A DNA stretch of 64,000 nt from Stercorarius parasiticus. Lineage: Eukaryota > Chordata > Aves > Charadriiformes > Stercorariidae. Position numbers and translations under genes: made by a program. The notes beneath the pieces were generated by a model, which searched no databases, was not told the DNA's origin, and worked only from the letters and a program-made list of their open reading frames with translations. Shown piece after piece: positions 35,561 to 47,447 of the stretch (position 1 is the first letter of the stretch; each line of letters begins with the position of its first letter). The stretch is taken from the NCBI GenBank assembly GCA_013396915.1, contig VWZL01004631.1, positions 64,738 through 128,737 of the forward strand, in the 5' to 3' direction.

Positions 35561-37142
35561 AGGGTTAGTGCTGTCATCATTGACAAAGACTTGGTTTAAA
35601 AAGGAAGTTATACTGTGCTCTTGATTTTCATTCATTGGACCGTAGGTTGCAGCCAGGGAGACCTGCGCACACCACACGCTGATTTTTACTTACTTTGACT
35701 GTGATCAGTTTTACCAGACCCTGACAAAGTTACACCAAACACAGCCTTGTTTTTCTTCTATCAGTGTGCAAAAAGAATAATTTTTGCATAGCTTTTTTTC
35801 CCCCCTTACAGTTTACAATAGCGCCAAGAAGTACTTCAGATCAGGTAAAAGCATAATTGAATAATTTTAGTAACATTAAATCAAGCCGGCCAGTATCAAA
35901 ATGCTCTGATTTCTAAAGCACTCCTTGGAATTTTAAGGGGTCTTTCTGGAATCAATCATTCTGGCACATAACACAACCAGCAAAAACCCCTCTTTTTTCC
36001 ATGTACTAATTTGTCATAGAAATCGGTTCTCTTGACATTGTCTCCTGTGCCAATAGATGACAGTTGAGAGAATATATGTAGAAAGAGCCACAGACTAAGC
36101 AATCTACAGATAGTGATTACAGAGTGAAGAGCAGTCCAAAAATTCTATATTAAACCATAAAAAAATGAAACTTGGCTTCTCTTAGAGATAAAGATTTCTG
36201 CTCTATATGCTAGTTTTCCATTTCCATTTCCCAAACGTGTTTTTTTTAAAGGATGCACTACTTGTAAAAAGGAATATGATGAGTAATAGCTATTTCCCCT
36301 TAATTCTGCTTCCTGTTGGGATTTGCTCCTTGGTGTGATCTCACATGTTCGGCACCAGGTGGGGGTTGTATGTCCCAACTGGAACCTGCTTAGCCTATAG
36401 CCCAGTGCACGATGAGATGAAGAGAATGGAAAATGCCCTTCAGCTTCAACTTGCTTGACACTGCCTCTGCAAAAGGCTGATACAGAAACGAAGGCAGGAT
36501 GTGTCTCCACCAACTGGGTACGTGCTAGAGTACCACAAGACATGGCAACAGGGCATGAAACAGCAGTGATAACGCCTTGGGTTTCTTACAGTCCCTGGGC
36601 AAACTACCCTCCTGCATACTGCTCTCTCTGATTCACAGTTTTCATAATGCTCAGCCATCAGTGGTGAAGTCCTGTAGAAGGAGCAGCACCCATTTCAGGA
36701 CCTCCAAGATCTACATCCTGCACACGGGTCCTCATGTCGTAGCTCCTCCTTGTTTGGCTTTGACATCCAAGAGCTCTAAGGCCCTTAAAACAGAGCCCAT
36801 GGATACTGTGGATACAAAAAGGAAAGAGTGCTGGGGCTACAAGGAAACACCCATGGGAAACGTGATGGCGCAACATATCCCAAACTGTGGTACACGCCTC
36901 ATTAAAGCAGGTGAGCCTCTTCAAAGCAGTCACACAGGTTGGCCCAGAACCAGGGCCTTCACCGCAACAGCACTTTGTGCCATTGGAACAGCTGCAGAAG
37001 TAGCTAGACTTTAAATTTTTATTTTAAAAAGGTTGTGGATATCCATTTGGGGATATATGTTTTACTTGTATCCTGGAATAGGAACATGAAACAACTGACT
37101 CACAAAACTTCTGCAAAACAAATTCCTTAACACCCCCAATTT
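35561..37142. other. Intron, nothing recognised
   Basis: No supported gene. The 145-codon plus frame at 36577-37014 and the 132-codon minus frame at 36145-36543 lack recognisable domains and are probably accidental. Confidence 0.5.
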
Positions 37143-37235
37143 TAGAGGCAGAGACAAATGAAGTCAATATCAAACCCAGGATGTGCACAAGGAGCTCCTA
37201 CCCTTGTGTTCAAACCACAAGATAATTCCTTTCCT
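37143..37235 (-). repeat. MIR-type SINE fragment, reverse orientation
   Basis: AGGCAGAGACAAATGAAG, CAAACCCAGGATGTGC, AGGAGCTCCTACCC and TTCAAACCACAAGA follow a reversed tRNA-SINE end (GGCAGAGCCAGGAATAGAAC, CCAGG, CTCCTG, AACCAC). It abuts the fold-back repeat to its right. Confidence 0.5.
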
Positions 37236-37239
37236 TTCA

Positions 37240-37335
37240 GGCCCTGATCCAGAGCAAATCAGTTGGAGTCCTTCTATTGAGTTCTCAATCAGCAGTGTAA
37301 TCACTTTAGCATGTGTCAGGATTAAAACCAGCCCT
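37240..37335 (+). repeat. Sauropsid fold-back repeat arm
   Basis: GGCCCTGATCCAGAGCAAAT begins exactly as a recalled sauropsid fold-back family (GGCCCTGATCCAGCAAAG...), and TCTATTGAGTTCTCAATCAG occupies the expected place of the CATTGAAGTCAATGG hinge. Confidence 0.5.
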
Positions 37336-37341
37336 CCAAAT

Positions 37342-37600
37342 AAGACCATGTCTACACTGCAAATGCCTTACTGATAAAGGAATACCAGCACAGTAAACAG
37401 ACAAAGCATTCCTGGGGTGGTGTAAACTTACACTGGCAAATCTGCTCTTTGTAGTGGTATAGTAAAATCATCCCCGCAAGCAAAACAAGCACCATTTTGA
37501 GGTATAATTGCATCTACATGTGTAGTGTTTGCTCACTGAGAGGTGTCAGTCTGACCAGAACAGCTGTGCTGATAGAAATCTGCAGCACAGACCTGGCCTT
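37342..37600. mobile_element. MITE-like DNA transposon relic (about 259 bp)
   Basis: The ends form an imperfect terminal inverted repeat. The left end, AAGACCATGTCTACACTGC, matches the reverse complement of the right end, AAGGCCAGGTCTGTGCTGC, at roughly 17 of 23 positions over 37342-37364 and 37578-37600. The consensus AAGGCCAGGTCTACACT is, from memory, that of non-autonomous elements common in crocodilian and turtle genomes (Chompy-like). No transposase is encoded, and I could not establish a target-site duplication. Confidence 0.65.
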
Positions 37601-38429
37601 ATTTTTTTTAAAAAAAGTTTTAAGTAATTAATAACAATCAACATTGACTCTCTGGTCAAAGTGGTGTCAGTTTGTCTCTTTAGAGGTTTACACAAATTGG
37701 CTGATTTAAGAAAGAGAAAAGAAAGGAATTTAACATGGTTACATGGGCTTGCCTTGGCTGGTATTTAGAAGAGTGTACAGCTATGGAAATCAGACATACT
37801 GCGTGGAAACACCATTTCGGGACACAAAGCCAAGCTTTGTGAGTTTACAGCTAGATCTTTCCAAGACCCTATTCAGCAAAGTCCTGTAGTCATACCCTGC
37901 TAGTTCCACAGATACAGGAAAATGGTGACGTGGAAGAGATCTCCCACATGGCCAGCCTCCCTCTGCGGCCATAACAACACACTCCCTCTCGCTGCAGATA
38001 CAGATACCCCTGCGCATTACGTCTTACCTTGTGCTTTAAGAAGTGAGAGCCAGAGATTAAAAAAAATAGGAAAGACGAATACGAGAAACGCACAAGAACG
38101 CACAAATGCAAACAGCCAAAAAGGAGGCAAAAATCTGACTGGGAAAATTCTTTTGAGGGAAAATGCTTTTCCTGGGATGCCTATGAAAAACAAGAAAAAT
38201 CATAGGTTTGCCTAGAAAAGTTCCCTTCAGCCCTTGGATCACCTATTTGCTCCTATTGCCATGTTAGGTCCAATGCCTGTTATGACAATTTGTTAAGATC
38301 CATTTAAATGGAACCAGATTTGACTTGATGATGTGAGATCTGATAAAGTTACGTGAGGAAATCCTAATTTAACAACCGATCCCTTGAATCACATTTCCTT
38401 ACCCCTGTGGAATCTAATTCTGATAACCT
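37601..38429. other. Intron, nothing recognised
   Basis: No supported gene or repeat. Small frames at 37790-38242 are overlapping and on both strands. Confidence 0.5.
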
Positions 38430-38790
38430 AATACAAACTCCCTCTTTGCTGTTTTGCATATGTCTAACGCAATCACTGCTCTGTCTGCTGAGTCTCATCT
38501 TCACCCCTGACTCGTCTCCTTCCCTCCACTCCCTCCTGCACTCATTCAAAGCAGGGTGTCCTATTTACTCAGCTCATGCTCTTGGCCTCCTTTTTGCTGG
38601 ATTCTCAGTGGCCACAAGGCTCATCTCCCTGTGATATCTTTGCAGTCACCATCTCTAATCCTTCATTTCTATTATGTCCCCCTCCTCTATGAGGGACCTT
38701 TCTGAGTCTCCTTTCTTTGATCAACTCAAAGACCAGTTTCATTTGCCTTTTCATTACCCTGCACTGATATACAACTAAGCAACCTCCTTT
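38430..38790 (+). repeat. L2-like LINE 3'-coding fragment (eroded)
   Basis: C/T-rich text that in one plus frame near 38700 reads SESPFFDQLKDQFHLPF. This resembles the C-terminal SFxxLKTHLFxxAF signature of L2/CR1-type ORF2. Upstream text (CTGAGTCTCATCTTCACCCC, CTTCCCTCCACTCCCTCC) fits the same family. Frame shifts and stops show a dead copy. Confidence 0.5.
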
Positions 38791-41700
38791 GACAGAGAAG
38801 CTAGAGAAGTCATCCCAGCGATGCTACCGCTGTCCCTCCTGACTCTAAAGCCTCTAATTCCCACCTAAGCACTGACGTTTCTCTTTCTTTCCATACTGAT
38901 ACCCAGACCATCATTCTGCCAGCCAGTACTGCATAAATCATCTTTTCTTCCCTTGTCCCCACAGGGAAGAATTAGTTAAATAAACAAACAGAACTGAAGC
39001 CTCAGCAATCTCTTGTTTACTACAGACTTTGCCTCCTTAGCTTCCAGTTTTTCCAAACTGGCCAAAATTAATCAGGTACAGACTAGTTCTCTATTCCCAT
39101 ACCCTCATCAGAATGCTGTGGTTACTTGCTAAACCGCACTTCAAATTTTCTTCTTTAAAACACCACTCTTCACTCCTGTGTGAACCAAACAGCCACCATT
39201 CCCCAGCCGAGACATGGCCCTAACACCTACTCTGGAGGAAGATGAAAAATGAGACGACTGTTTCCTAGCTGTGCATACTTGAGAAAGAAATATGTATTTT
39301 CTTCCCTCCCTTTTGCCTTGCTGAGCATGTTGCAGTTGTGATGACATGTCGGAGGTGATGAGGCACTCGGTTTGGATGACACACATAACTTATCCGTGTG
39401 GCCAATAAAACCTCCACACAACACCTCCCCATCCATCTCTACAGATGCTCTTGATTCCTACCCCAGCCTTCAACACCCAGGAAAGTTATTTATGCCTAAG
39501 TGAATTAGCTTGCTAAGAATAAGTGGAGTGCAGTGAGCCAGCAGTTTTCTTCCACAAATGAGAAAATAACTAAAGGGTTCTCACAGCACAGTGTTGCTGA
39601 AAACAAATTGGCACAGCTAATTTTGGCCTGACAAGTGCAGTAAGGATTCTCTACACTTCCCAAGCAGGTCAAGCTTATCAGTTCACACTTGTTAGTGCAA
39701 AAATCTCTTTTCCTATCTTTGTTTCTGCCACTTCTCTTATCCTGTCACTCTCCTGGAGTAAGTGTACTGGCTGGGCACTTCAGTGGCCATTTTTGCAAAC
39801 ACTCTTATTCCATTACAGAAAGATATTCACACGTACACACAAACGACAGTAGATTTCAGTGTAGTGCTTATCACAGAGAAAGGATAAGACAGCCTAGTGT
39901 ACCTACTGTATTGCATGCTGCATTACACAAAGATGATCTCTTTTTCAGCAGCCTTCCTTCTGGAAGAGACAGGCAACGTTTCAATTGAATCCTTTAAGAA
40001 GAAAATTTCCTTCACGCAAAGGACAGAGAGGGAGGAAAAAAAAGTTATCCACGATGATTCATCACTGCAAAGGTAGCAGTTGTAATTTCCTCTCACTTCT
40101 GGGCCCATGGGTCGTGGACTTGACTGGGGTTGGAGTGTCCTGAGTTTCAAGTTTTGGGTTGTTAAACTGCCTGGCCGTGGGTGGAGCACACCAACCTGCT
40201 GACAAAGTACTTTCTTTTCCAAAGCAAGGAAAAAGAAAACTACAGAAACAAAACCTGGCCAGTCATTTTGAAGGGAGACACCCTAGTTTCAGGGGACTGG
40301 GATTTGCAGGTGGGAGGTGATTTACCGAGTTTTACAACTCCTGGGAAACTGGTTATGTGCTGAATCAGACAGGAATGGGTCAACGGGACTCTGCTGGACA
40401 TAGGCTGAACTTGGTGCCGATCCAGCTATTGCAAAGCACTGCTTGAAGCCTGAAGGGAAGGTTCGTAAAGAAGAACTGGGAGCAGGCTGGAGGTGGAGAG
40501 CCCTGCTCTGAAGAGAGCTCTTCTAGGTACATAGGGACCTTAGGACCATAGACAGCACATATGGCGAGGGATCTCCATGGGATGTGGAAGCTTGTTTTAT
40601 GGTCCACTGGACCACCTGAGAAGTAAGAGAGATTGTCTAAACCTCCCCAAGTGAAGGAAAACCACAGAGGCAGCATGCGCGACATTCTTCCTTCAAATGG
40701 AAATCGTTCTACGGCACATTTCTCTGCTTGGTGAGTCAGACGTGCTAACCACAGATCCCCCAGGAAAGCAGAGGTGAAGCACTGGGCAAGGTGGTTTTCT
40801 GAAACTGGTTTTAGTGTGAGCTTGATCCAAAGCAATAATTTGAAGTCAAGTAGCGGCATTTTGCTTTTTAAGTAAATGAAGATTTCTTTTTATGAATCTT
40901 TCCCCTGCAGCCTGTTACTGAGCTTATACAGGGGCAGGCTTATGCTGCAGCCAAGAGGGCCACAGCTCTCCGCCAGCCTGCCTGGGATGGGGACTCTCCA
41001 CATCACACGCGGGAGCAGCTCTGCCACGCAGAGTCCCATCCACTGCATTGCAGCTGCTCCCCCACCAGTTCATTTGCTATTTTCACATTACACATTGGGC
41101 CAGTGAAACAGTATTTGCACCCCACAGCAGACACTTGTAATTCCCTGCAGTGGTCCCCTCCTCTCACACCTTCCGATAGAGAAAATCATTACTAATTTTG
41201 TATCTGTAACACACGAGCAGCTTATGGAGGTGATTGCTTTCCCATCAACACTCCTTTCCTTTTTTCCAAGCCCAGGGGAATGCCAGCAGTTGTGCTCTAC
41301 TGTAGATTTTCAAACTTGATAAAGAAAAACATATACAATAAGTTTTAGTCAGCATGCAGGCTGATTTTGTGTCTACATAAACACCCTATCGGTGCACTAT
41401 GTGGACAGTTTCAACATCTTTGACGCACTCAATTTTGAGGGGAGAAAGAAACATCGACAGAAGAGAAAGCAAGGTTCACTCCATGTAACACAGAAGAATT
41501 CAGTCTACAGGTCCAAGGAGGAGGAGGAAGAATTATTAGCCTGCTTCGTAAGCCTCTGATATGTTCAGAGGATGTGAAACTTCTCTGATAAGTTGGGGAT
41601 TCCAGTTCGGAGTATTTCACACCTTGCAATCCCCTGGCAGGCCAGCCCGTTTGCGCAGACCTGGCTGCTGGGATTACAGATCACACATTAGGCCATTTGG

Positions 41701-43590
41701 AATTTATTGAACATGTGTCACACATAACGCAAGACTTGCTTCAGAGGAATAGGCAAATCACTTCTAAGTGTGCATTTACAAGATCAGAAGTCACGGAAAC
41801 CACGCTCACTGCTTGTCAACTTATTCAGGGGAAATTGTGTAATCAACTTAACATAGCAGTTATCCTTTACCTAGAAGGTCAAGCTCATAGTTCCTGTAAG
41901 TCACCACTCTTGGCTATTAATCACTCACTCAGGAGGAAATTCATCATTTTTATTTAAATTAAACTGTACAAAGTGGGGTTAAGTCTGAATTCAGATATTC
42001 TCTTCCAGAGAAGCTGCAAGAGTCAGACTTCCTGTAGTTTAATCTCCACCTTTCGGGGGCAAAAGGAAAAGAAAAATCTGAGTGAAGGTTGCTAAACTAC
42101 TTATCTCCTCATCACAAGCTGTTAAGGAGACAGTAGCTAAGCCATTCAACACCCTCTCTTTCATCAGTTCCTATGTTTTTCTCAAAGAGTTTGGATCCCA
42201 CACCGAATTCCTGCCACTCTACCTTCTCTATTCCATCTCCTATGTGATTCAGGGCAACTCATGAAATGAAATGAAGGGACAAAGTGATTGAGGGTCACTG
42301 GATGATTAGACATGATGTTCTCTCTTGTCTAAAGCCAGGAGACAGCATTTATGGAAGACAACGTGAAAACATCGTAATCCCAGTGTGGTGCCTGGAAACA
42401 CACAGAGTCCTGCACACTCTGAGAACTGTTCATCCTAAAGGCCCCTCTGGACAGTGCTGCAGCCCCTTAAATGAAAACTACTTAAATTCTGGAAAGACAA
42501 GATCACATTTTCCCCCGCCAGTCCTTCCAAAAACTCAGATCACGTTATTATAATATTTTTGAGTAAGTATGCCAGAAAACTGACAATAGCTCAGTTCCCC
42601 CCTCCCTACCACTGGTGTCCTCAGGTAGTCTTTCTCTACCTGGACTTTCCCTGCAGCGAATGAAGCTATGCCATTTTTGTTTTGAGACTGTTTCAGAATT
42701 TGCCACTTTGGGATGTCTCTCCTGTGCATTGAATTGCATCTGGTTAGACTCCAGAAATGCATTCTGCCAGGTCAAGAGTTTTATTTCCCTGGGAATTAAT
42801 TATGAAAAGTCTTCATCTCCAACATGTACGGCTACTTCTTATTTGCTGCCTACATGCTTTTCACTTTCCTGTTTTTAAATGCGTTGGAAATGGTAACAAA
42901 AGAGATAATCCGCCTTTGTGGGTATTCCCATAATTAGCAACATGCACATCTGGACAGAGTTTCAATAGTCCACTGTTATTCAAACAATTTGTAATCACAC
43001 AGACTGTGCAGTGAACCAGCAGACCAGAGCATATAGCTTTTCATTATTATGTGGTATACAGTACCCATAATATACAAATAAACTCAGAACCTGCAGCAGC
43101 AACAATGACACATTCTGTGTGGCCTTATTCACCACACAGCTCTCTAAGAAGTCTTTATCAAAAGATGCAACACATCCACTAATTATTTGGGGTTGTAAGT
43201 GGGTAGGAAGTGTAGGAAAATCTTGCTGCATCTGTTCAACACTCTAAAAAGCCAAGTCCAACAGTGTTTATAGGATTTAAAAAATAAAGACTATAAAAAC
43301 CTAGAGCTCAGAGCTTAGTTATGTGAGTGCACAGCACACGTAACCTGTAACGGTAGCTGATTTTACAGGATATGTAACAATACATACCAGCATAGCCAAA
43401 GGCAGGATCAAGCCTTTAAAATTTTATATTGTGATTCGTGCTCAAAGATTTGTTTCAGTCTGGATGCCATGACTCATAGTCTCCATTCCCCCCGTGCTTT
43501 ATCCCCTTCCTTCCCCATGACCCAAGCTAACTTTTTATTGAAATGCTCTGGATGCAGATTCGCTTTTTTAAGCCTAGTATTTATGGATTT
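38791..43590. other. Intron, nothing recognised
   Basis: No supported gene. The 159-codon minus frame at 40380-40859 has no domain and no splice sites I trust. A 38-base hairpin lies at 41370-41407. 42000-42260 and 42590-42720 are pyrimidine-biased but not assignable. Confidence 0.5.
41370..41407. repeat. Short inverted repeat (10-bp arms)
   Basis: TGTCTACATA (41370-41379) faces TATGTGGACA (41398-41407); the arms pair at 9 of 10 positions around an 18-base loop. Confidence 0.6.
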
Positions 43591-43690
43591 CATCCTGCAA
43601 CCTGTACTCACAGGTTGGAGTCCCAGATGACATGAACGGAGCTACTTCCACAAGGACTGTGAGACTGGCCTGTCTGGAAATGTTTACTGC
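43591..43690 (+). repeat. Sauropsid fold-back repeat fragment
   Basis: CATCCTGCAACCTGTACTCA, CAGGTTGGAGTCCCAGATGA and GGAGCTACTTCCACAAGGAC follow a recalled family (GATCCTGCAACCCTTACTCA, AGTAGTCCCA, GGAACTACTC). Eroded. Confidence 0.5.
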
Positions 43691-45059
43691 AGAAAGAAAA
43701 GAGGTTTATTTCTGCTCTTCGGCTGTTTTCCTTTGAATGTCAGACTTCCCAGATCTCCTCAGCACAGGACTAATGAGGAAACCCCTCCCCGGCTTGTTTG
43801 GCCCCTACACAGCTTTTCAAGCATCATATCTGAGCCCACACCGTATTGCCGGATGGTGCTGATCCATTTCTACATGGTATTTCAGAAGTTTCAAAAGGCA
43901 TCTCTACTAGGTGTTGACTACAACTACAAGACTTCGTGTTAAAAATTTAGTACTGGAAGAATGTACAATTCAACACTGGTTTATGGAGAAACAGCACAGG
44001 GCTGTAAGAAATTCAAGTCTAAAATTTCTCAAGTCAAAGACTGTTAAAGGAGAGTACGTATCAGTGAAATGTTTGGCAATCGTGAAGTGGGTGGATATGA
44101 CTTTATGATGATAGCCTGGCACTGTAAGTTAGGAGTTCTCCTCATAGCTCTTCTTGTTGATACCCTATCTGAACCTAAGGAAGTAATTTTTAATCTTTAT
44201 ATCCTTTTGCTTGCCTATTTGCACAATACAGAATAATACAATAACTGCAGTGTAATCTGCCCCCCCCAAAATCCGCCAGTCTTACTTTGGCACCTTCTGC
44301 AGTTTACCCGAGCAACTCTGAGTTTGGATAAGCTTGAAAATGTTCATTTCTACAGGACAGAGTTTGGATCTCTACATGTTGTGGAGATTCTCGGGGCTTT
44401 TGGTGACAAGACCAAAACAGAGGCAGTATTGAGCTTTCCAGCATGGCCTGCTGCTCTGGGATTAAGGATATTTCAGAGCATTCTAAGACCAATATTTCCC
44501 CCCCTCTCCCTCCTCCAAATTCTGTTAAATGCTTTTTGATTGATGTTATATACACCAAGGCTTGTTAAACTGAGTTGTAGTAAATACATTGATTTATCCT
44601 TTTTAAAAAAAACCTTGTGCGTTTACACAGTCCTATTTAATAATAATTCTTCAACGACCAAAGCTGATGCTCACCAAAACCTGACATCTGCACATGGCAC
44701 GCATTCTGGCAGCACAAATCCCCATGACAATTATCTGGGTGTTCTGACTAGCTCCTAGTGTTACAGATCTAGGTGGCATTGACAATAGATGCTTTCCAGC
44801 CAATCCCATACCTTTTTCAACCAAATACAAGCAAAGAATTTCTTCTCGTATGTGACAACACATTCTTATTTCTCAAAGGTATTGTACAGCTACATTAATG
44901 CACGAGAAATGTGTTGAGGTGATGAGTTGAAAAACACAATGAAGGTGCCAATCAAAACTTAGAATACTGACAAACACTGAAGAAATTCAAACGTACATAC
45001 AAAAGCTGGAGCTCAAGGCCCATGTGAAAGAAAAAGAATCATATAACATAAGAAGAGTT
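43691..45059. other. Intron, nothing recognised
   Basis: No supported gene or repeat; short overlapping frames only. Confidence 0.5.
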
Positions 45060-45360
45060 ATCTTTAAAAAATTACACTTTTTTCTTGTGAAATCCAAAGT
45101 AATTGTTTGATTTTTTCGAAAGTAAAGTTACAATAAGCAACAAAATCTCTTGCACAAACTGTGCAGGCTAAGTTAATTTTGAATATAACTAAACAATATA
45201 TCAGCAAAGTATTCCTTTCAGCTTCCTGGAGACTTGTATATTGCCAATTTATAATTAGTTGCAGATTTTCAATTACTTTCTAGCTAACAAAACAGTTTCA
45301 TTTGCATTGTTTACTTGCCACTTAACTCAAATTGTACCCAAATTGGTTATTTTAAAATGT
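45060..45360. promoter_or_regulatory. Candidate conserved A/T-rich element
   Basis: Repeat-free sequence with AAAGTAATTGTTTGATTT, GCTAAGTTAATTTTG, TATAATTAGTTGC, CAATTACTTTCTAG and CATTTGCATTGTTTAC. Several homeodomain, SOX and octamer-like words lie close together. Conservation is not tested. Confidence 0.3.
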
Positions 45361-46989
45361 GACACAGATTTTCAGGGCCAAAGCAAATTCTATATATTTT
45401 AGTGTAACAAGCATCTGTATTTCAGTCTTCAGTGATAAAAGTGTACAGGATTTGGCCAAAACTCAATCAACTCCATCACAATCTCAAAATGCCTCCTGTG
45501 CAATTTGTCAAAAGCAGATTTCTTGGCAACAACACATAAAACTACAGCAACGTATAATGAAGAACATAATCTCAGAAAATACGCAAATTTTGTTTTGTGT
45601 ACTAATTGAAACTGGGAAACCACTGTAGGCAAATTTAAATTCAACAGAAGATCAAAGAAATTAACCATCAAAATATCATTCTGCTACCGTGCTTAAATAT
45701 AGTCCACCGCATTCGGTTTCATTCCCGATAGCCTCGTTCATCAGGAGCACACTAAATTCAAGGTGCAGAAATCTGGGGGTAGAGTGACTAACAGGAGTGG
45801 TTTTATTTGGTGTTATCTGGTACCAGGCAGACCTTGGCTAACTCTGTTATATGATACTCTTTAGGATAATGCACCCTGCTACAAGATTTAAGAACTGGCT
45901 GTCTGCAGCAATACCCTGTGCCAAGAGATTCCTATTACCAGGGGAGAGAAGTGTTCTCTGCCCCCTCTCCTTCCACACATCCATTAAATACAGGTGACTT
46001 TTGACTTTCAGGATAGTAAATGCAAGCCTCCGATCGGCCTTTGTTGTAGTACTTGTCCTGTAATTGATCACCCTTCTCCTCATATTAAATAATCACAGGT
46101 CTTTATTATTTTTTTTTTATCCGGAATTTCCTACTCAACATCTGTAATTGTTCTGAAAATTCTTCCATCTTTGCTAGATGATGGGGGAGGGCACCTGTTA
46201 TCTGGGCTAGACAGTCTCTTGAAGATAAAGACACACCCGGCATGAAGCAAAACTTCCCATCTCTTTCTCACTTATTGCACCTGGAGGTGTCCTCATGGAT
46301 CTGAGTGGGACGGCACCAGTGTCACTTGCCTGATGAGTTATGACAGATTCAGGGCTTAGAAGTTCACTCTAACTGTATGCATATTTCTGTAGCATATCTT
46401 TCTTTTACCTCTTCTGTCACAAATCTTATTCAAAAGCATGTTATCGGAACGAGTCTAGTTTTGTAGATCTCTTCTACAGTTTCTCCTTCTCCTCCCCTGT
46501 TCTACCTGAGGCTAGAGCTGTCTCGGCCGTGGACTGCCTTGATGCCAGCACCAGCAGAGATCACAGGTTCCGCTGCAGCGAAGACTGACTGCAGTAAACA
46601 GGCAGATATGCCGAGTTCACCAAAGGCTGGAGAAAACTTCCCTGGACATTTTAGACTGAAATTTGATTTTATTCTTGGATTGGAGTGTGTTTCATTAATT
46701 GTGCTGGTTAAGATTAGGTGGTGCAAGAAGCAGATGATGTTTTCTCAGTGGAGAAGCATCTTCTGGGGGAAGTATTATTGCTATTGTTCACTCTATTTTC
46801 CTGTTTCTTTTCCTTTTCAGTAGAGCACGACAGCACTGGAGCAGTCTGTATAACACAGATCCTTAATACTAACATACAGTATTTCCTAGGGAATACTACC
46901 TAATTATATTCTATGCACAATAGCAATTTAATAAAATATATACGTTAAAAAAACTGAAGTCTACCATTCCTAGCCCCACTCCTGAACAC
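45361..46989. other. Intron, nothing recognised
   Basis: No supported gene. Frames at 45359-46083 and 46502-46903 are short and unsupported. Confidence 0.5.
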
Positions 46990-47410
46990 CCATTATTGTC
47001 TCCTTCCAGCAGTAAGAAACGGGCATTTAATCTTACTTTTAACTTTCAGTCTTTAAATCAGTTTTAAATCCATGACAAGACTTTACATCCTACCCCATTG
47101 TTAGCAAGATTCCTTAATTGCCTCCTTTAAAAGACTTTGTCCAACCCTTTTGAAAGTTTAAATAAATTATATCCACCAGTTCTCCTTTATCCATTATTTG
47201 TTAACTATTTCAAAGAACTCTGACAGGCTATAGAAATCGTGCTGATTTGTCCCCATCATATTATCCTCATCTAGGTCCTTTATAACTTGATCTTTAATCA
47301 TTCTCTCAACCATATTTCTTTATGCTGAGGTGCCTCCCAGGTTTATAATTTCAGGGATCACCCATAACACCTTTTTAAAAGGAGGGGAACAATGTTGATC
47401 ACCCTCCAAT
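46990..47410 (-). mobile_element. CR1/L3-type LINE fragment: decayed reverse transcriptase
   Basis: On the minus strand the translation, with frame shifts and stops, follows the reverse transcriptase of CR1-superfamily non-LTR retrotransposons. It shows WRVIN, then GDP*NYKP (47339-47362), IKDQVIKDLDEDN, GTNQHDFYS, SEFFEIVN, and DKGELVDIIYLNFQKG at about 47145-47185, followed by LSW/VMD-like downstream words. DIIYLNFQKG stands where the catalytic motif A (DIIYLDFQKAFD) is expected; the catalytic Asp is Asn and the second Asp region is lost. A few residues are missing before SEFFE. This is a fossil, not an active gene. Confidence 0.88.
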
Positions 47411-47414
47411 AAAA

Positions 47415-47415
<1 letters not shown>

Positions 47416-47439
<24 letters not shown>
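47416..47439. repeat. T24 homopolymer at the LINE boundary
   Basis: Twenty-four T residues begin six bases past the end of recognisable reverse transcriptase similarity. On the minus strand this is A24 upstream of the LINE fragment, so it is not that element's own tail. It may be the tail of a separate retroposition or a slippage expansion. Confidence 0.9.

Positions 47440-47447
<8 letters not shown>

Noticed and set aside
36577..37014. 145-codon plus-strand frame
   Set aside because: Reads like random translation; no homology recognised and no start context.
40380..40859. 159-codon minus-strand open frame
   Set aside because: No domain, no splice signals, composition like translated intron.
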